Source: Pseudoalteromonas sp. OOF1S-7 (lineage in GTDB: Bacteria; Pseudomonadota; Gammaproteobacteria; Enterobacterales; Alteromonadaceae). From it: a DNA stretch of 64,000 bases. Under the pieces are notes generated by a model. It was not told where the DNA came from. It worked only from the letters and a program-made list of their open reading frames with translations, and ran no database searches. The DNA is taken from assembly GCF_022347765.1 (NCBI RefSeq), contig NZ_JAKRFZ010000020.1, positions 26,651 through 90,650 on the forward strand. Reading direction: 5' to 3'. A program made the position numbers and the translations under genes. Below, one piece after another: positions 62,934 through 64,000 of this stretch. Every line of letters starts with the position of its first letter. The first letter of the stretch is position 1.

Positions 62934-63785
62934 ATGCCATTATCTGTCTCTTTACAGGCGCTCAAAGCGTTCGAAGCTGCGGCGCGCCATGGCAGCTTTA
63001 AGCTCGCAGCACAGGAGCTTGCATTGACTCCGACGGCAATCTCTCACCATATCAGTAAGCTTGAAGATCGCCTCAATATTTGTTTGTTTGAGCGTCAGCC
63101 CAGGAAAGTACGACTCACCGATACGGGTCAGCAACTGGCCAGTGCAACTTCCGAGGGCTTTGCTAAAATTGAACGTGCTCTGGCTGATATCCAGCAATTA
63201 AATGAAGTGATTCAGGTCAGCACCACATCCTCATTCGCAGCTCAGGTTCTGCTGCCTGCACAGCATACCTTCGCAGCCCGTCATCCGAATATTTCGATGC
63301 AAGTGTCAAGCGGTGAACAAACTGACAGCCACCCCTACTCTATTCCGATACGGCTAGGTAATATTCAGGACGTTGTGATTGAGGACAGGCTGAATGTGGA
63401 GCAATACAATGTGTTCGCCAGTACGAGCACCAAAGTTTTACAAGCCTCTCCTGTTCGCTCGGTGCTTTACACCACACGCTGGAAAAACGCGGCGCTGTGC
63501 ACACCGCCACTGGACTCCTGGCTCACCAGCAACGGACTAGACAGAGACGACTTTATTATCAGGGAATTTGACCAGGAGTTGTTTGGGATCCAACAGGCTA
63601 TAGCCGAAAAGGCGCTGGTGTTTTGCTCTGAGATACTGGCTCGCCGTATGTGCTCAAGCGGCCAGTTGAGGCCTGTAGGAGATGAAAATATTTCCTCAGC
63701 GCTGTGTTATTATATTCCCAATAAAGCACGATTCAGAACGCATAACGCGATGAAATTTATTGCATGGGTAGAAGGGCTGGTTTAA
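62934..63785 (+). CDS. LysR family transcriptional regulator (GcvA-like)
   Basis: 283 residues. The winged HTH is in the first 65 residues (LQALKAFEAAARHGSFKLAA and LTPTAISHHISKLEDRL), of the GcvA/AmpR-type LysR subgroup. The effector-binding domain follows (FAAQVLLPAQHTFAARHPNI) and is somewhat short. Being divergent from the azoreductase gene, it probably activates that gene in response to a quinone-like or electrophilic compound. The target is inference from position. Confidence 0.88.
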   Translation: MPLSVSLQALKAFEAAARHGSFKLAAQELALTPTAISHHISKLEDRLNICLFERQPRKVRLTDTGQQLASATSEGFAKIERALADIQQLNEVIQVSTTSSFAAQVLLPAQHTFAARHPNISMQVSSGEQTDSHPYSIPIRLGNIQDVVIEDRLNVEQYNVFASTSTKVLQASPVRSVLYTTRWKNAALCTPPLDSWLTSNGLDRDDFIIREFDQELFGIQQAIAEKALVFCSEILARRMCSSGQLRPVGDENISSALCYYIPNKARFRTHNAMKFIAWVEGLV

Positions 63786-63876
63786 CTCAAAAATAACGCT
63801 CTGAAGTCTGCGCCGGACACAGACTCTCAGATTTATACTCTAATGTGGCTTGTCAGCATAAGCAGTACTTGAAAAG

Positions 63877-64000
63877 GTAGTGTTCAATTTTCTGTGTCAT
63901 TTCGATAAGTTAAGATATAAAAAGAGAAATGACCCATGACTACACAAAAATTTGATTTAGATTCTGTATTGAAAGCGCTCCAGGACGGCAAAAACCTCAC
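63877..64000 (+). mobile_element. left end of an IS256-family insertion sequence (continues past the window)
   Basis: A transposase start at 63936 is preceded by GTAGTGTTCAATTTTCTGTG near 63877, likely the left terminal repeat region. The exact left end is not certain without the right end. Confidence 0.55.
63936..64000 (+). CDS. IS256-family transposase, first 21 codons
   Basis: ATG 63936 opens a frame reading MTTQKFDLDSVLKALQDGKN to the window edge. This matches the usual start of IS256-family (mutator-type) DDE transposases, which continue with a GKDGVLTPLIKQLTEAAL-like stretch. GAGAAATGACCC lies just upstream, giving a weak ribosome site. Confidence 0.6.
   Translation, partial: MTTQKFDLDSVLKALQDGKNL

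Overview
The window looks like a gammaproteobacterial chromosome of the order Alteromonadales, most likely Pseudoalteromonas. The evidence is the conserved gene order rpsB-tsf-pyrH-frr-uppS-cdsA-dxr-rseP-bamA-skp-lpxD-fabZ-lpxA-lpxB-rnhB-dnaE-accA-tilS on the minus strand, with map-glnD-dapD leaving in the opposite direction, and the style of the accessory genes (secreted S8 protease with a PKD domain, secreted sphingomyelinase, GGDEF protein). The genus is an inference; no 16S gene is present.

Layout. 1-11.9 kb: accessory genes, many for the cell surface or secretion. They are a MATE transporter cut by the window edge, a subtilisin-like protease, a MITE-like palindromic element, an acyltransferase-3 membrane enzyme, a BAAT-like alpha/beta hydrolase, a choice-of-anchor A surface protein, a VC0807-type membrane protein, a LysE exporter, an AT-rich orphan gene and a small lipoprotein. 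11.9-19.45 kb: a run of small, unrelated, co-directional minus-strand genes separated by attC-like recombination sites. I read this as an integron cassette array without an integrase in view (CALIN-like). It carries GNAT, a small membrane protein, DUF4365, GFA, GNAT, FRG-domain, a frameshifted orphan, GIY-YIG and a 17-residue tandem-repeat protein. One attC-like site abuts a decayed IS4-family element. 19.5-26.7 kb: a structured intergenic stretch, about 4.5 copies of an 84-bp tandem repeat, a secreted sphingomyelinase, an exported protein behind a Fur-box-like site, and a 1064-residue AT-rich membrane protein.

26.7-34.3 kb: the 4.5S RNA gene (ffs) with a clear promoter, a DUF3014 protein, a patatin-like phospholipase, a CPA2 cation/proton antiporter, a diguanylate cyclase, a small membrane protein and tilS. 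34.4-53.6 kb: the large envelope and macromolecular-synthesis cluster. It joins translation (rpsB, tsf, frr), UMP kinase, undecaprenyl-diphosphate, phospholipid and isoprenoid precursors (uppS, cdsA, dxr), envelope stress proteolysis (rseP), outer-membrane protein assembly (bamA, skp), lipid A (lpxD, lpxA, lpxB), fatty acids (fabZ, accA) and replication (rnhB, dnaE). Hairpin terminators after frr, tsf, lpxA and accA divide it into transcription blocks. 53.9-58.4 kb: map, glnD (PII uridylyltransferase) and dapD (lysine/peptidoglycan precursor).

58.4-64 kb: an accessory tail with two small unknown proteins, a probable heme-binding/calycin-like protein, two Xre-type regulators facing away from each other, a divergent azoreductase/LysR pair, and the first 65 bp of an IS256-family transposase at the right edge.

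The most unusual content is the integrase-less cassette array and what it carries: the internally repetitive SGAKQNPNGTW protein, an attC-like site only about 44 bp long, and nuclease-like/FRG cassettes that could be defence genes. Next come the orphan 1064-residue membrane protein and the Fur-box/exported-protein pair beside the sphingomyelinase.
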